DNA from: Stutzerimonas stutzeri
GTDB taxonomy: Bacteria > Pseudomonadota > Gammaproteobacteria > Pseudomonadales > Pseudomonadaceae
Reading direction: 5' to 3'
Assembly (NCBI RefSeq): GCF_013522825.1
Contig: NZ_JAAMQZ010000015.1
Location: 1 to 64,000, forward strand
DNA: 64,000 nucleotides
In this document: positions 49,806-58,427 of the stretch, in pieces
Numbering within the stretch: position 1 is the stretch's first letter
Layout of the letters: each line of letters opens with the position of its first letter
Notes under the pieces: generated by a model
What the model saw: the letters and a program-made list of their open reading frames with translations, nothing else
The model's database searches: none
Told to the model about the DNA's origin: nothing
Translations under genes and position numbers: made by a program

Positions 49806-52202
49806 CTAGAACGCGTGCGCCAGTGTGGCCGTGAAGCTGCGTGGCGTGCCGTACCAGCCGCGTGAGCCGATGGCCGAGTAGTAGGTTTCGTCGAGCACGT
49901 TGTTGAGGTTCAGCGACATGCTGGTGGCCGGGGTGACGGCGTATTGCGCCATCAGGTCCACCACGCTGTAAGGGTCTTGGGTGAAGGTGGCGTTACCCGG
50001 GCCGGAGTTCTTGTAGTACTCCTCGCCCTGCCAGCGCACACCGCCACCGATCTTCAGCTTCGGCACCGATTGCAGGCGATAGGTGGTGAACAGCTTGAGG
50101 GTGTCGCGCGGGGTTTCGGTGAGCAGGCGCTTGTCGTCAGAATCCTTGATCACCGCATAGGAGTAGCTGGCCGATACCTGCCAGTCCGGCAGGATCTCGC
50201 CCGCCATCTCGACTTCGAAGCCGCGGGTTTTCGTGCCGGACTCGGCGGTGTAGAAGCCCGAGTTGACAGGATCTGCAACAGGCATGTTGTCCTGGCGCAC
50301 CTCGAACACACTGAGGCCGGCGGTCAGGCGCTTGTCCCAGAACTCGCTCTTGATGCCCATCTCGTAGGCCTCACCTTCCTTCGGCTCCAGATAGGTGCGG
50401 TCGAACTGTTGCCGATCCTGCGGCTTGAAGATGGTGGTGTAGCTGGCGTAGGCCGACCAGTTTTCATTGAGGTCGTAGATCAGGCCGACATACGGCGTGA
50501 CGATGCCATTTTCCTGTTCCCGGGTGGTGTTGACTTCGCCGCTGGCGAAGGTTCGCGATGTCTTATCACGCTGCCAGTTGATCACCCGAGCGCCGGTGAT
50601 CAGCGAGAGGCTGTCGGCCAGACTCCAGCGAGCCGCGGCGACCAGGCCCAGCTGGGTCTCATCCATTGCACTCTCCATCGTCTTGGCGTGGATCTCAGAT
50701 GGCACCGGCAACGAACCATCCCAGTTGTGGATATCGTCGATGGTCTGGTACGTCCAGAGGTCGTAACCGTAGTCACGGTAATAGGATTTGGTGTGACTGG
50801 CACCCAGGTGCAGTTCGTGCTCGCGGGAGAACAACTCGAAGGGTCCGGTGGCGGACAGGTCGAACGAGGTCTGGCGCGGATCGCCAGCCCAGCGCCCGGT
50901 CCAGGTTTCGATACCGCTGCCATCGGCGTTGACCGTGCCGCTGGCGGCGGTGGCGAAGGCATCGTCATAGCTGCGCCGGCTGTGCTCGGCGTTGAACTTC
51001 ACCTGCCAGCCATTGCCCAGCGCGTGCTCCAGGGTAGTGAACAGCGTTTTGTTCTCGCGCTTGTGATAGCTCCAGTCAGCGCCGGAGTTGAACGAACGCG
51101 ATGGTTTGAAATGGCTGCCATCGGTGTAGTACATCGGGAAGCCGTGGTTGCCGGCACCGTCGTTATCCATGTCCTGATATTCAGCGCCCACGGTCAGCAT
51201 GGTGGCATCGCTGATGTCCCACTCCAGCACCCCATAGGCCACCTGTTTCTCCAGCGCCTGGCGGTCGACATGGCTCTTGCTGTCGGTCTTGGAGGCGACG
51301 AAACGGCCACGTACATGACCGCTTTCCGAAAGTTTGCCCGACACATCCAGTTCGGTGCGGTAGCTGTCCCAGGAGCCGGCCTGCACGGTCAGCTTGCGCT
51401 GCGTCTCCAGGGTCGGCTTCTTGCGGATCAGGTTGACGGTGGCGCTGGGGTCACCGGTGCCGGACATCAGCCCGGTGGCGCCGCGCACCACTTCGACGCG
51501 GTCGTAGATGACCATGTCGGCAAGGTCGTCACCAAAGCCGTAGCTGTCGGTGCGATTGATCCCGTCGACCTGGATGTTGTCGATCTCCAGGCCGCGCACG
51601 TAAATCTGGTTGGCGTCGCTGCCAGCCGGCCCCATGCTGTTGACCACCACACCGGGGGTCTGCTCGAGCACCTGGGCCACGTCGGTGAGATTCTGATCCT
51701 CGATCTGCTGGCGGGTGACGACGCTGATCGCCTGCGGCGTCTCGCGCATCGACAGGTTCAGGCCGGTCGCCGTGCTGGTCGAACCGGTGGTGTAGCTGCC
51801 GGTGCCTTCGGTGGTGGCGCCAGACTGCGTACCGATCACGGTAGTCTCATCCAGCTCCAGCGCGGCGCCCTGGCTGCGGCGAACCAGCACGTAGCGCTTG
51901 TCAGCGGCGCGTTGTACCTGCAGACCACTGCCTTGCAGCAGCTGGGCAAAACCCTGCTCCACCTCGTATTCGCCTTGCAGGCCATTGCTGTGCAGGCCAG
52001 CGGTTTCCTCGCTACCGAAGCTGATGGTCACACCGCTGGCGGCAGCAAACCGGCTGAGGGTGGCGGCCAGGCTGCCGGCGGGTATGTCATAGCCAATGGG
52101 CGCGGCTGAAATCGTTGCGCTGGTCAGTAGCGAGCCGGCAAGGCTTAGTGCCAGTGCCGCGTGGCGAATGCTGCGAGCGAGGGGCGAAGGGTGTTGGGGC
52201 AT
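49806..52202 (-). CDS. TonB-dependent siderophore transducer, FpvA-like
   Basis: The 798-residue outer-membrane receptor has a signal peptide (to about 34) and an STN signalling domain (IPAGSLAATLSRFAAASGV, about 38-110). A TonB-box/linker region (LDETTVIG), a plug (LRETPQAISVVTRQ) and a beta-barrel ending in ATLAHAF follow. The STN domain marks it as a transducer that signals to the adjacent FecR and sigma factor. The exporter genes next to it suggest a pyoverdine-type ligand, but this is inference. CAGGATTCC precedes the ATG. Confidence 0.9.
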   Translation of the reverse strand: MPQHPSPLARSIRHAALALSLAGSLLTSATISAAPIGYDIPAGSLAATLSRFAAASGVTISFGSEETAGLHSNGLQGEYEVEQGFAQLLQGSGLQVQRAADKRYVLVRRSQGAALELDETTVIGTQSGATTEGTGSYTTGSTSTATGLNLSMRETPQAISVVTRQQIEDQNLTDVAQVLEQTPGVVVNSMGPAGSDANQIYVRGLEIDNIQVDGINRTDSYGFGDDLADMVIYDRVEVVRGATGLMSGTGDPSATVNLIRKKPTLETQRKLTVQAGSWDSYRTELDVSGKLSESGHVRGRFVASKTDSKSHVDRQALEKQVAYGVLEWDISDATMLTVGAEYQDMDNDGAGNHGFPMYYTDGSHFKPSRSFNSGADWSYHKRENKTLFTTLEHALGNGWQVKFNAEHSRRSYDDAFATAASGTVNADGSGIETWTGRWAGDPRQTSFDLSATGPFELFSREHELHLGASHTKSYYRDYGYDLWTYQTIDDIHNWDGSLPVPSEIHAKTMESAMDETQLGLVAAARWSLADSLSLITGARVINWQRDKTSRTFASGEVNTTREQENGIVTPYVGLIYDLNENWSAYASYTTIFKPQDRQQFDRTYLEPKEGEAYEMGIKSEFWDKRLTAGLSVFEVRQDNMPVADPVNSGFYTAESGTKTRGFEVEMAGEILPDWQVSASYSYAVIKDSDDKRLLTETPRDTLKLFTTYRLQSVPKLKIGGGVRWQGEEYYKNSGPGNATFTQDPYSVVDLMAQYAVTPATSMSLNLNNVLDETYYSAIGSRGWYGTPRSFTATLAHAF

Positions 52203-52324
52203 GGTGGAATCCTGTTCGGGTTGGCATGAGCGGCGTCTGCTGCACGCGTGAACATGGAGCCGAAGCAGGAATGAAAATCTGTTACCCCTCGGATGAAAAA
52301 TTTGTCCGGGCTCGTATCGAGCTA
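52203..52324 (-). promoter_or_regulatory. Receptor promoter region
   Basis: These 122 bp upstream of the receptor should hold its FecI-type promoter. The near-palindrome GGATGAAAAATTTGTCC (52291-52307) is the only striking A/T-rich element. I could not match a known ECF -35/-10 pair with confidence. The MITE begins directly upstream. Confidence 0.35.
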
Positions 52325-52465
52325 GGCTCTGTACGAAAAGTCGTCGATCGAAGGTCAGGCAAGGCGAAATCGCTCGAAGAAGCGCAGTTTACGTGCTGTA
52401 AATGAGCATTCTGAGAGCGATTTCAACGCAGCATCACCGAGCGCAGACACTTTTCGTACAAAGCC
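52325..52465. mobile_element. MITE-like element 1 (141 bp), inserted in the fecR stop codon
   Basis: The terminal inverted repeats are GGCTCTGTACGAAAAGT (52325-52341) and, reversed, GGCTTTGTACGAAAAGT (52465-52449). They are 17 bp with one mismatch. A TA duplication flanks it (52323-52324, 52466-52467), and the inside has no gene. Internal arms GAAATCGCTC (52366-52375) / GAGCGATTTC (52415-52424) and TTTAC/GTAAA (52388-52402) make it foldable as one long hairpin. The TA target is the first two bases of the fecR TAG stop; the element's terminal G restores the stop. Confidence 0.85.
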
Positions 52466-53391
52466 TAGGCGCCGCCTCGCCCAGCTTCGATGTGTACCCA
52501 GTAACGGGTCAGCCGGCGTATATGAATCGGCAACCCATCCTGCAAGCTGGCCAGGGCGGCTTCGCTGTCGTCCACGTCGAAGGCGCCGGAAAGGCGCATG
52601 CCGCCGATGTCCGTCGCGCAGCCAAGGTAGCCGGGGCGGTAGCGCGACAGTTCGGCGAGCAGATCGTCCAGCCGCCAGTCCACGGCCACCAACATGCCTT
52701 GCGTCCAGGCCTGGATATCGGCCGGCATCGGTTGCAACGGACCGGCGCCCTGGGCGGAGAAGCTCAGGCCCCGCCCCGCCTCCACGCGCACGGCCTGCCG
52801 AGAGGCCAGGGCCGGGCGAATCTCGACGGCATTGGCGGCGACCATGACCTGGCTGAGCCCTTCGCCCTGGCGCACGCTGAAGCGGGTGCCGAGCGCTAGC
52901 ACCTGGCCCTGCGCGGTCTGTACGCTCAGTGGGCGCGAGTCCTTGGCGGTTTCCACGAGGATTTCGCCCTGGTGCAGCTGGATCAGGCGTCGTCCAGCAT
53001 CGAAGCGGACATCCACGCGGGTATCGGTGTTGAGGTCGAGGCGGCTGCCATCGGCCAGGATCAGCTGTCGGCGCTGGCCGACCTGGGTGACGTAATCGGC
53101 ACTCCACGGCGAGACCTGGTAGCCCTGCCAGCCAATCACCCCAACACCCAGCAACAGCGCGAGGGTTTTCAGCGCATTGCGTCGATCCCGACGCGCACTT
53201 TCCAGGGCGCTGGAGGCGCCGGCGGGCGCCTGGCCGAGTTGTCGCTGCAGCAACTCGATGCGCGCCCAGGCTTCGGCATGGCGGCTATCGGCGGCCAGCC
53301 AGGCCTGCCAGTCGGCACGCGTGGTATCGCTGGCGGCGCTGTCGTGCAGGCGCACATACCAGTCCACCGCCTTGGCGAGAGCGGCCTTCAC
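52465..53391 (-). CDS. FecR-family anti-sigma/sigma-regulator (set 1)
   Basis: The 308-residue cytoplasmic-membrane regulator has an N-terminal sigma-binding domain (WYVRLHDSAASDTTRADWQAWLA), one transmembrane helix (ALLLGVGVIGWQGY) and a periplasmic FecR domain (LADGSRLDLNTDT, ALGTRFSV). A C-terminal secretin/STN-like segment receives the signal from the receptor. The start is GTG 53391, overlapping the sigma stop (GTGA) with GGAGG just upstream. Its TAG stop is exactly at the junction of a MITE-like element but is preserved. Confidence 0.9.
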   Translation of the reverse strand: MKAALAKAVDWYVRLHDSAASDTTRADWQAWLAADSRHAEAWARIELLQRQLGQAPAGASSALESARRDRRNALKTLALLLGVGVIGWQGYQVSPWSADYVTQVGQRRQLILADGSRLDLNTDTRVDVRFDAGRRLIQLHQGEILVETAKDSRPLSVQTAQGQVLALGTRFSVRQGEGLSQVMVAANAVEIRPALASRQAVRVEAGRGLSFSAQGAGPLQPMPADIQAWTQGMLVAVDWRLDDLLAELSRYRPGYLGCATDIGGMRLSGAFDVDDSEAALASLQDGLPIHIRRLTRYWVHIEAGRGGA

Positions 53392-53891
53392 GCCTCCTCC
53401 AGTTGCAGGCAATGCAGCAGGCCGATGGTCAGGTGCTTGCGCACCGTGCTGACCGAAACCCCGACCCGCTCGGCAGCTCGTTCATAAGTCAGGCCATCCA
53501 GTTGCACGGCGAGGAAAATGGCTCGGGTACGGGCGCCGAGGCCATCGAGCAGGCGGTCGATGGCCATCAGGCTATCGAGGATCGCGACGCGCTCCTCGGC
53601 CGACGGCGCATATTGTTCGGGACGCAGGGCGAGTGCTTCCAGATAGGCCTGCTCCAGGGATCGGCGCCGGTATAGATCGATCACCAGACCGCGGGCAACG
53701 GTGGAAAGATAGTGGCGCGGCTCGCGCAGATTGTCAGCGGTACGCGCGACCAACACCCGGACGAAGGTGTCCTGCGCCAGGTCCGCAGCATCGGCGCAAT
53801 TGTTCAGACGCTGGCGCAACCAGCCATTGAGCCAGCTGTGATGGTCACGATAAAGCACGTGCAAAGCCGTGTCGGTGGATGCCGTGGACAT
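53388..53891 (-). CDS. FecI-type ECF sigma factor (set 1)
   Basis: The 167-residue ECF sigma factor has region 2 (ADAADLAQDTFVRVLV, TVARGLVIDLYRRR) and region 4 (LDGLTYERAAERVGVSVSTVRKHL). It is expected to direct transcription of the adjacent TonB receptor when that receptor binds its ferrisiderophore, like FpvI or FecI. I start at ATG 53891 (GGAGG upstream). It is cotranscribed and translationally coupled with the fecR gene. Confidence 0.9.
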   Translation of the reverse strand: MSTASTDTALHVLYRDHHSWLNGWLRQRLNNCADAADLAQDTFVRVLVARTADNLREPRHYLSTVARGLVIDLYRRRSLEQAYLEALALRPEQYAPSAEERVAILDSLMAIDRLLDGLGARTRAIFLAVQLDGLTYERAAERVGVSVSTVRKHLTIGLLHCLQLEEA

Positions 53892-53910
53892 CCCGCCCTC
53901 CAGTCGAATC

Positions 53911-53929
53911 ATTGATGCAAATGGGAATG
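53911..53929. promoter_or_regulatory. Weak candidate Fur site before sigma gene 1
   Basis: ATTGATGCAAATGGGAATG, 20-38 bp upstream of the sigma ATG, is A/T-rich and Fur-like, but the match to consensus is poor. Fur control of FecI-type genes is usual; this site is offered only as the best candidate. Confidence 0.25.
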
Positions 53930-54012
53930 CTTCGCAATTCTACGGATTAGGCGGGCTGTTGGGAATGGGCGCTGGGGTGATTACGAAGACAGCCCGGAGG
54001 GTGAAGTCGAGC

Positions 54013-54046
54013 GTAGGGTGGAAACGTTTCGCGGTTTCCGCCCTAC
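54013..54046. repeat. REP-like palindrome (GTAGGGTGGAAAC / GTTTCCGCCCTAC)
   Basis: The arms GTAGGGTGGAAAC and GGTTTCCGCCCTAC pair almost completely around GTTTCGC. It is the same form as other GTAGGG...CCCTAC elements in the window. It lies between the second receptor's stop and the first sigma gene. Confidence 0.7.
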
Positions 54047-54079
54047 TTGCTGATCAGTCGAGGCCTGGGTGTAGCTCGG

Positions 54080-56548
54080 TCAGAACCTGTACTTGACCGA
54101 TAGCATCAGGTTGCGCGGATCACCGTAGACGTTGCTGGGCACAGTGACCGAGGAACTGAGGGAGTTGTAGTACTTTTTGTCAAACGCGTTGTTCAGGTTG
54201 AGGCGAGCGTCGATGCGCTCGGTCGGTTTGAAGCCCAGCATGAAGTCCATCAGGGTGTAGCCATCCTGCTCGATCATGTAGGTGGTGTTCTTGTTGTAGA
54301 TGCGGTTCTGGTGGTACAGGGAGGCACCTACACGCCACTGGTTGAATTGCCCAGGCAGAGTGTAGGACGTGCTCATCTTGAACAGGTGCCGTGGAATATC
54401 GGTGTCGAACAGGCGGCCCTCGTTCTCCGGTTTTGTATCCTTGCGATACTTGGCCTCGGCAAAGGTGTAACCGGCTGCCAATTGCCAGTTTCGTGTCAGC
54501 TGGCCCTGCACTTCCAATTCGATACCCTTGCTGCGCACTTTCCCCGCAGCCTCATAGCACAGAGTGGTCGGATAGCTAGGGCAAAGATCCGTGTCGGTAA
54601 TGGACTTGGCGCGGTTTTCCTGGTCGATCTGGAAGATGGCAGCCGATGCGTTCAAGGCGCCATCGAAGTATTCGCCCTTGATGCCCAGCTCATAGTTCTT
54701 GCCGGTGATGGGGGCAATGACATTGCGGGAGGCATCCACGTAGCTCTGCGGTTTGAAGATATCGGTATAGCTGGCATAGACGCTGTGATGCTCATCCAGA
54801 TCGTAGATCAGGCCTGCGTACTTGGTGACATGCCGGGTGACCTTCAGCTCCGGGCTGTCGCCCGCGGCGCCTTTGTAAGGCGCGCTGGTGTTGTTTTCAT
54901 ACCAGTCCAGGCGGCTGCCCAGGATCAGCTTCAACGGGTCGGCCAAGCTCAGGCGGGTGGTGGCGTAGAAGCTGTTGAGCCTGGCATCGGTATTCTGCCA
55001 GCGGTGCTTCTCCTGGCTCTCCGGTTTCGGTGTGGCGCCCGAGTCCCAGTCGTAGATGTCGATGTTGCTGTTCAGCAAGATGTTGTTGGGCACGTCACCG
55101 CGGAACAGCACGCGCCGGTGACTGGCGCCGACGACCAGTTCATGGTCACGATCCATCAGGCGGAACGGTCCACTGGCGTAGGCGTCAAAGCTGTTCTGGG
55201 TCTCCCGATAATGTCCGGCACCGACGAATTGGTCATGGGTTTTGGTGGCGGTGCGGCCGAGAATATAGGTGCCCAGCATGTCCAGGTCGGCCCAGGTCCT
55301 GGTGGCCGAGAGATTGAGCTTCCACCCGTTGTCCAGGACGTGCTCCAGCGCGGCATAGGCCGAGGTGCTGGTCTTGTCCCAGTATTCCCAGTCATTGCTC
55401 AGCGAGGTCGAGCGCGACAGATGCAGGTCGCTGCCGTCGAAACCTACCGGAATGCCAGTCCAGCCGTTGCCGTTGTTGTTGTCCTGCTGGCGGGAGGCGC
55501 TCAGCGTCAAGGTGGTGCTGTCGCTGAGGTCGGCCTCCATGATTCCATAAAAAAGGCTGCGCTCGTTGTTCAGCGTATCCCGGAAGCTATTGCCGGTCTG
55601 ATACGCCGTCACCATCCTGCCTCGAACGGTCCCGGTATCGTTCAGGGGACCGGCCACATCGACCTCGGTGCGGTATCTATCCCAGGTGCCCATGCTACCT
55701 TCGATGCTGGCCTGGAACTCGCGAGTCGGCCGCTTGCGGATCAGGTTGATGGCCGCAGAGGGATTCCCTGCACCTTGCATCAGGCCAGTAGCGCCGCGCA
55801 CGACTTCCACCCGGTCATACATGGCCATGTCGGCGGACAGCAGGTCCTGGGACACCTGGGAACTGTCCAGGCTGGTGGGAAGGCCGTCGTACATGATGTT
55901 GTCGAGGGAGAATCCGCGGGCATAGTACGAGGAGCGCTCGGGGCCGGTACGGCGCAGGGTCAGGCCAGGGGTGTTCTGCACCACATCATTAAGGTTGGCC
56001 AGGTTTTGGTCTTCGATCCGTTGGCGGGTAATGACGCTCACCGACTGCGGCGTTTCGCGTAGTGACAGGTTCATCTTGGTCGCAGTATTGGTCGAGCCGG
56101 TGGTGTAACTGCCGGTCCCTTCGGTAGTAGCGCCGAGCTGGGCACCAGTCACGGTAACCGCCTCCAGCTCCAGCGCATCACCACTATCCACCGCCACTTC
56201 CAGCGCATAGTTACCATCGTTGCTGGACGCCCGCAGTCCGGTGCCGGCTAGCAGGCGGGCCAGGCCTTCGTTCACCACGTAGCTACCATTCAGTCCCTGG
56301 CTACGCTTGCCGGCGGTGAGCTGAGCATTCACCGACAGCAGGATGCCCGCCTCGCTGGCGAAGCGGTTGAGCGCCTGGTCAAGCGGGCCGGCGGGAATGG
56401 CATAGGCTCGGGCTTGCTGGCTGGCGGCGGGCTGGGCCTGAGCGGCCGGTGCGAGCAGCAATGGGCTGGCCATCAGCAGGCTGGCAAGCAAGGCTCGGCG
56501 AACCGCCAGGGTCAGTCGGGAAGGGTTGGTTGCGGGCAGGTGCGGCAT
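54080..56548 (-). CDS. TonB-dependent siderophore transducer (set 2)
   Basis: The 822-residue receptor has a signal peptide, an STN domain (IPAGPLDQALNRFASEAGI), a linker with LEAVTVTG, a plug (LRETPQSVSVITRQ) and a barrel ending in LSVKYRF. It resembles set 1 strongly around the plug: both have GATTEGTGSYTTGST. The ligand is unknown; ferrioxamine- or pyoverdine-type hydroxamates are plausible for this family. I start at ATG 56548 (GGGGGACG upstream), because the 49-residue upstream extension precedes a normal signal sequence. Confidence 0.9.
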   Translation of the reverse strand: MPHLPATNPSRLTLAVRRALLASLLMASPLLLAPAAQAQPAASQQARAYAIPAGPLDQALNRFASEAGILLSVNAQLTAGKRSQGLNGSYVVNEGLARLLAGTGLRASSNDGNYALEVAVDSGDALELEAVTVTGAQLGATTEGTGSYTTGSTNTATKMNLSLRETPQSVSVITRQRIEDQNLANLNDVVQNTPGLTLRRTGPERSSYYARGFSLDNIMYDGLPTSLDSSQVSQDLLSADMAMYDRVEVVRGATGLMQGAGNPSAAINLIRKRPTREFQASIEGSMGTWDRYRTEVDVAGPLNDTGTVRGRMVTAYQTGNSFRDTLNNERSLFYGIMEADLSDSTTLTLSASRQQDNNNGNGWTGIPVGFDGSDLHLSRSTSLSNDWEYWDKTSTSAYAALEHVLDNGWKLNLSATRTWADLDMLGTYILGRTATKTHDQFVGAGHYRETQNSFDAYASGPFRLMDRDHELVVGASHRRVLFRGDVPNNILLNSNIDIYDWDSGATPKPESQEKHRWQNTDARLNSFYATTRLSLADPLKLILGSRLDWYENNTSAPYKGAAGDSPELKVTRHVTKYAGLIYDLDEHHSVYASYTDIFKPQSYVDASRNVIAPITGKNYELGIKGEYFDGALNASAAIFQIDQENRAKSITDTDLCPSYPTTLCYEAAGKVRSKGIELEVQGQLTRNWQLAAGYTFAEAKYRKDTKPENEGRLFDTDIPRHLFKMSTSYTLPGQFNQWRVGASLYHQNRIYNKNTTYMIEQDGYTLMDFMLGFKPTERIDARLNLNNAFDKKYYNSLSSSVTVPSNVYGDPRNLMLSVKYRF

Positions 56549-56696
56549 TCTGAATCGTCCCCCTGAGAATGCTTCTTGATTGGTTTCAAGAGGTATCCCG
56601 AGCGAGGCGACGAAATCGACAATGGGGCGATAAAAATATTCTCTGTTTACTCCACGCTCAGGCTGAACGGTGGAAAAGGCTGCGCCGTTTTTCACC
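56549..56696 (-). promoter_or_regulatory. Gap upstream of receptor 2
   Basis: It contains an imperfect hairpin just after the fecR stop: on the minus strand GGTGAAAAACGGC / GCCTTTTCCACC around GCA (about 56669-56696). An A/T-rich stretch (56630-56645) may hold the ECF promoter of the receptor. Confidence 0.4.
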
Positions 56697-57653
56697 CTAC
56701 GCGGGCATGACCGTCACCCAGTAGCGGGTCAGGCTGTGAACCTTGATCGGCAGTGACTGCTGTAAGGCGGTCAGCACGCGGTCGGTGTCGGCCAGCGGAA
56801 ATACACCGGTCAGCTCCAGGGCGGCGACGGCCGGATCGCAGCGCAGCACGCCGGGACGGTGGCGCGAGAGCTCGGCGAGGAAGCGGCCGAGCGGCATGCG
56901 CTCGGCCACCAGCCTGCCCTCATTCCAGGCGGCCGCATTGACGTCGGCCCGTTCGACTTCGCCGAGGCACGCCGCGCTGAACCAGCGGCGCTGGCCGGCC
57001 TGCAAACGGCTGGCGGCGGCATGCCGGGGGCGCAGCTCCAGCTCACCTTCGAACAGATCGACGCGGCTGCCACCGTCCGTTTCGAGAACCGCGAAACGTG
57101 TGCCCAGGGCCAGGATCTCACCGGCAGAGGTCTCGACGATCAGTGGACGGTCGGCCATGTCATGACCGCTGTCGAGCAGCAGCTCACCGGCCAGCAGACG
57201 AATGCGACGTTCATGGGCGCTGAACAGGATATCCACCGCGCTACCGCTGTTCAGGCTCAGCCGGCTGCCATCGGCCAGGGTACGTTGCAGGCGCTCACCA
57301 GTGGCGCTGCGCAGATCGGCCATGGCCTCGCGCCAGGGCAGCTGCGAGTGGGCGACGTAGCCGCTACCGCCGGCGACCAAGAGCAAGCCGAGCAGTTTCA
57401 GCGTCTGGCGCCGATGGGCGTCTGGCAGTTCACGCAGCACCTGGCGGGCGGTACTGGCCGGCACTGCCGCCAGGGTGCCCTGCAGCTGCTCCAGGCGCTG
57501 CCAGGCCCGTCGATGCTCGGTGTCGGCAGACTGCCAGGCCTCGAACGCGCGGCGCTGGGATTCATCCAACCCGCCGTCCCAGTGCAGCACCAACCAGTGG
57601 CTGGCCTGCTCGACGATAGCGGGCGCGACGGGTGCTTCGGCAGAACGGTTCAT
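56697..57653 (-). CDS. FecR-family sigma regulator (set 2)
   Basis: The 318-residue protein has the N-terminal sigma-binding WDGGLDESQRRAFEAWQ, one transmembrane segment (LKLLGLLLVAGGSGYVA), FecR domain motifs LADGSRLSLNSGS and ALGTRFAV, and a C-terminal STN-like tail. ATGA overlaps the stop of the sigma gene. It works between receptor 2 and sigma 2. Confidence 0.9.
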   Translation of the reverse strand: MNRSAEAPVAPAIVEQASHWLVLHWDGGLDESQRRAFEAWQSADTEHRRAWQRLEQLQGTLAAVPASTARQVLRELPDAHRRQTLKLLGLLLVAGGSGYVAHSQLPWREAMADLRSATGERLQRTLADGSRLSLNSGSAVDILFSAHERRIRLLAGELLLDSGHDMADRPLIVETSAGEILALGTRFAVLETDGGSRVDLFEGELELRPRHAAASRLQAGQRRWFSAACLGEVERADVNAAAWNEGRLVAERMPLGRFLAELSRHRPGVLRCDPAVAALELTGVFPLADTDRVLTALQQSLPIKVHSLTRYWVTVMPA

Positions 57654-58171
57654 TCGGCGTAGAGCACCTGATAGCAGGCCTGGATGGCGCGCAGCATGTA
57701 CTTCTGCACCGAGCTGACGCTGACCTGCAGGCGTTCGGCGATCTGCACATAGGTAAGCCCCTCGAACTGCGAAAGCAGGAAGGCTTCACGCACTTTCCCG
57801 GGCATGCTGTCGAGCATCGCATCGATCTGCATGAGGGTCTCGACGATCATGGCGCGGGTCTCCAGCGAGGGGGTTTCCGGCTCGGGCAGCGCGGCGAGGC
57901 TGTCGAGGTAGGCCTGCTCGATGCGTTGACGACGCCACTGGTCGATCACCAGGTTGCGCGCGATCTGGACCAGATAACTGCGCCCTTCCCCGCCTGCCGG
58001 CAAGCGGCCGGTGGTCAGCAGGCGCAGAAAGGTGTCCTGAGCGATATCGGCTGCTCGCTCACGGTCACCCAGGCGGCGGCGCAGCCAGCTCTGCAACCAG
58101 CCGTGGTGATCGAGGTAAAGGCCATGCACCCGCCGGTGCATCAAGGCTGGATCAGGAAACGTGATGGACAC
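57650..58171 (-). CDS. FecI-type ECF sigma factor (set 2)
   Basis: The 173-residue ECF sigma factor has region 2 (ERAADIAQDTFLRLLT, QIARNLVIDQWRRQR) and region 4 (FEGLTYVQIAERLQVSVSSVQKYM). It is coupled to the second FecR gene by a 4-bp overlap and should activate receptor 2. A possible Fur site lies about 20-45 bp upstream of its ATG. Confidence 0.9.
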   Translation of the reverse strand: MSITFPDPALMHRRVHGLYLDHHGWLQSWLRRRLGDRERAADIAQDTFLRLLTTGRLPAGGEGRSYLVQIARNLVIDQWRRQRIEQAYLDSLAALPEPETPSLETRAMIVETLMQIDAMLDSMPGKVREAFLLSQFEGLTYVQIAERLQVSVSSVQKYMLRAIQACYQVLYAE

Positions 58172-58191
58172 CCGGAACTCCCAGAAGAGGC

Positions 58192-58216
58192 GATGCAGAT
58201 AAGAATCGATCGCATC
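58192..58216. promoter_or_regulatory. Candidate Fur site between sigma gene 2 and the binding-protein gene
   Basis: GATGC (58192-58196) and GCATC (58212-58216) enclose GATAAGAATC, a Fur-like core. It is 21-45 bp upstream of sigma 2 and also upstream of the divergent binding-protein gene, so Fur could control both. This is judged by eye only. Confidence 0.4.
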
Positions 58217-58427
58217 TTAATGGAGGCGTGATACCTTGGGAATGGCAAATGTCCGGATCAGCGCCGGCGCCGCCGAACGCCCCGCCGCTTCTGGACCTGG
58301 CCGCACCAATACGGCCCGGATTGAAGGGTAGCCATGTGCTGTGCCTTTCCCTGCCCACATGTTCGACGACACATGACACTGCGGGCGACAGTGGTACGCT
58401 GCATCAAACCGTCCTACCCTCATCATC

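Noticed and set aside
49944..52109. A 721-codon plus-strand frame opposite the first TonB receptor.
   Set aside because: It is an antisense shadow of a bona fide receptor gene with signal peptide, plug and barrel. It has no ribosome site and shadow-type composition.
54311..56062. A 583-codon plus-strand frame opposite the second TonB receptor.
   Set aside because: Same reason: low-complexity antisense translation over a well-supported receptor.
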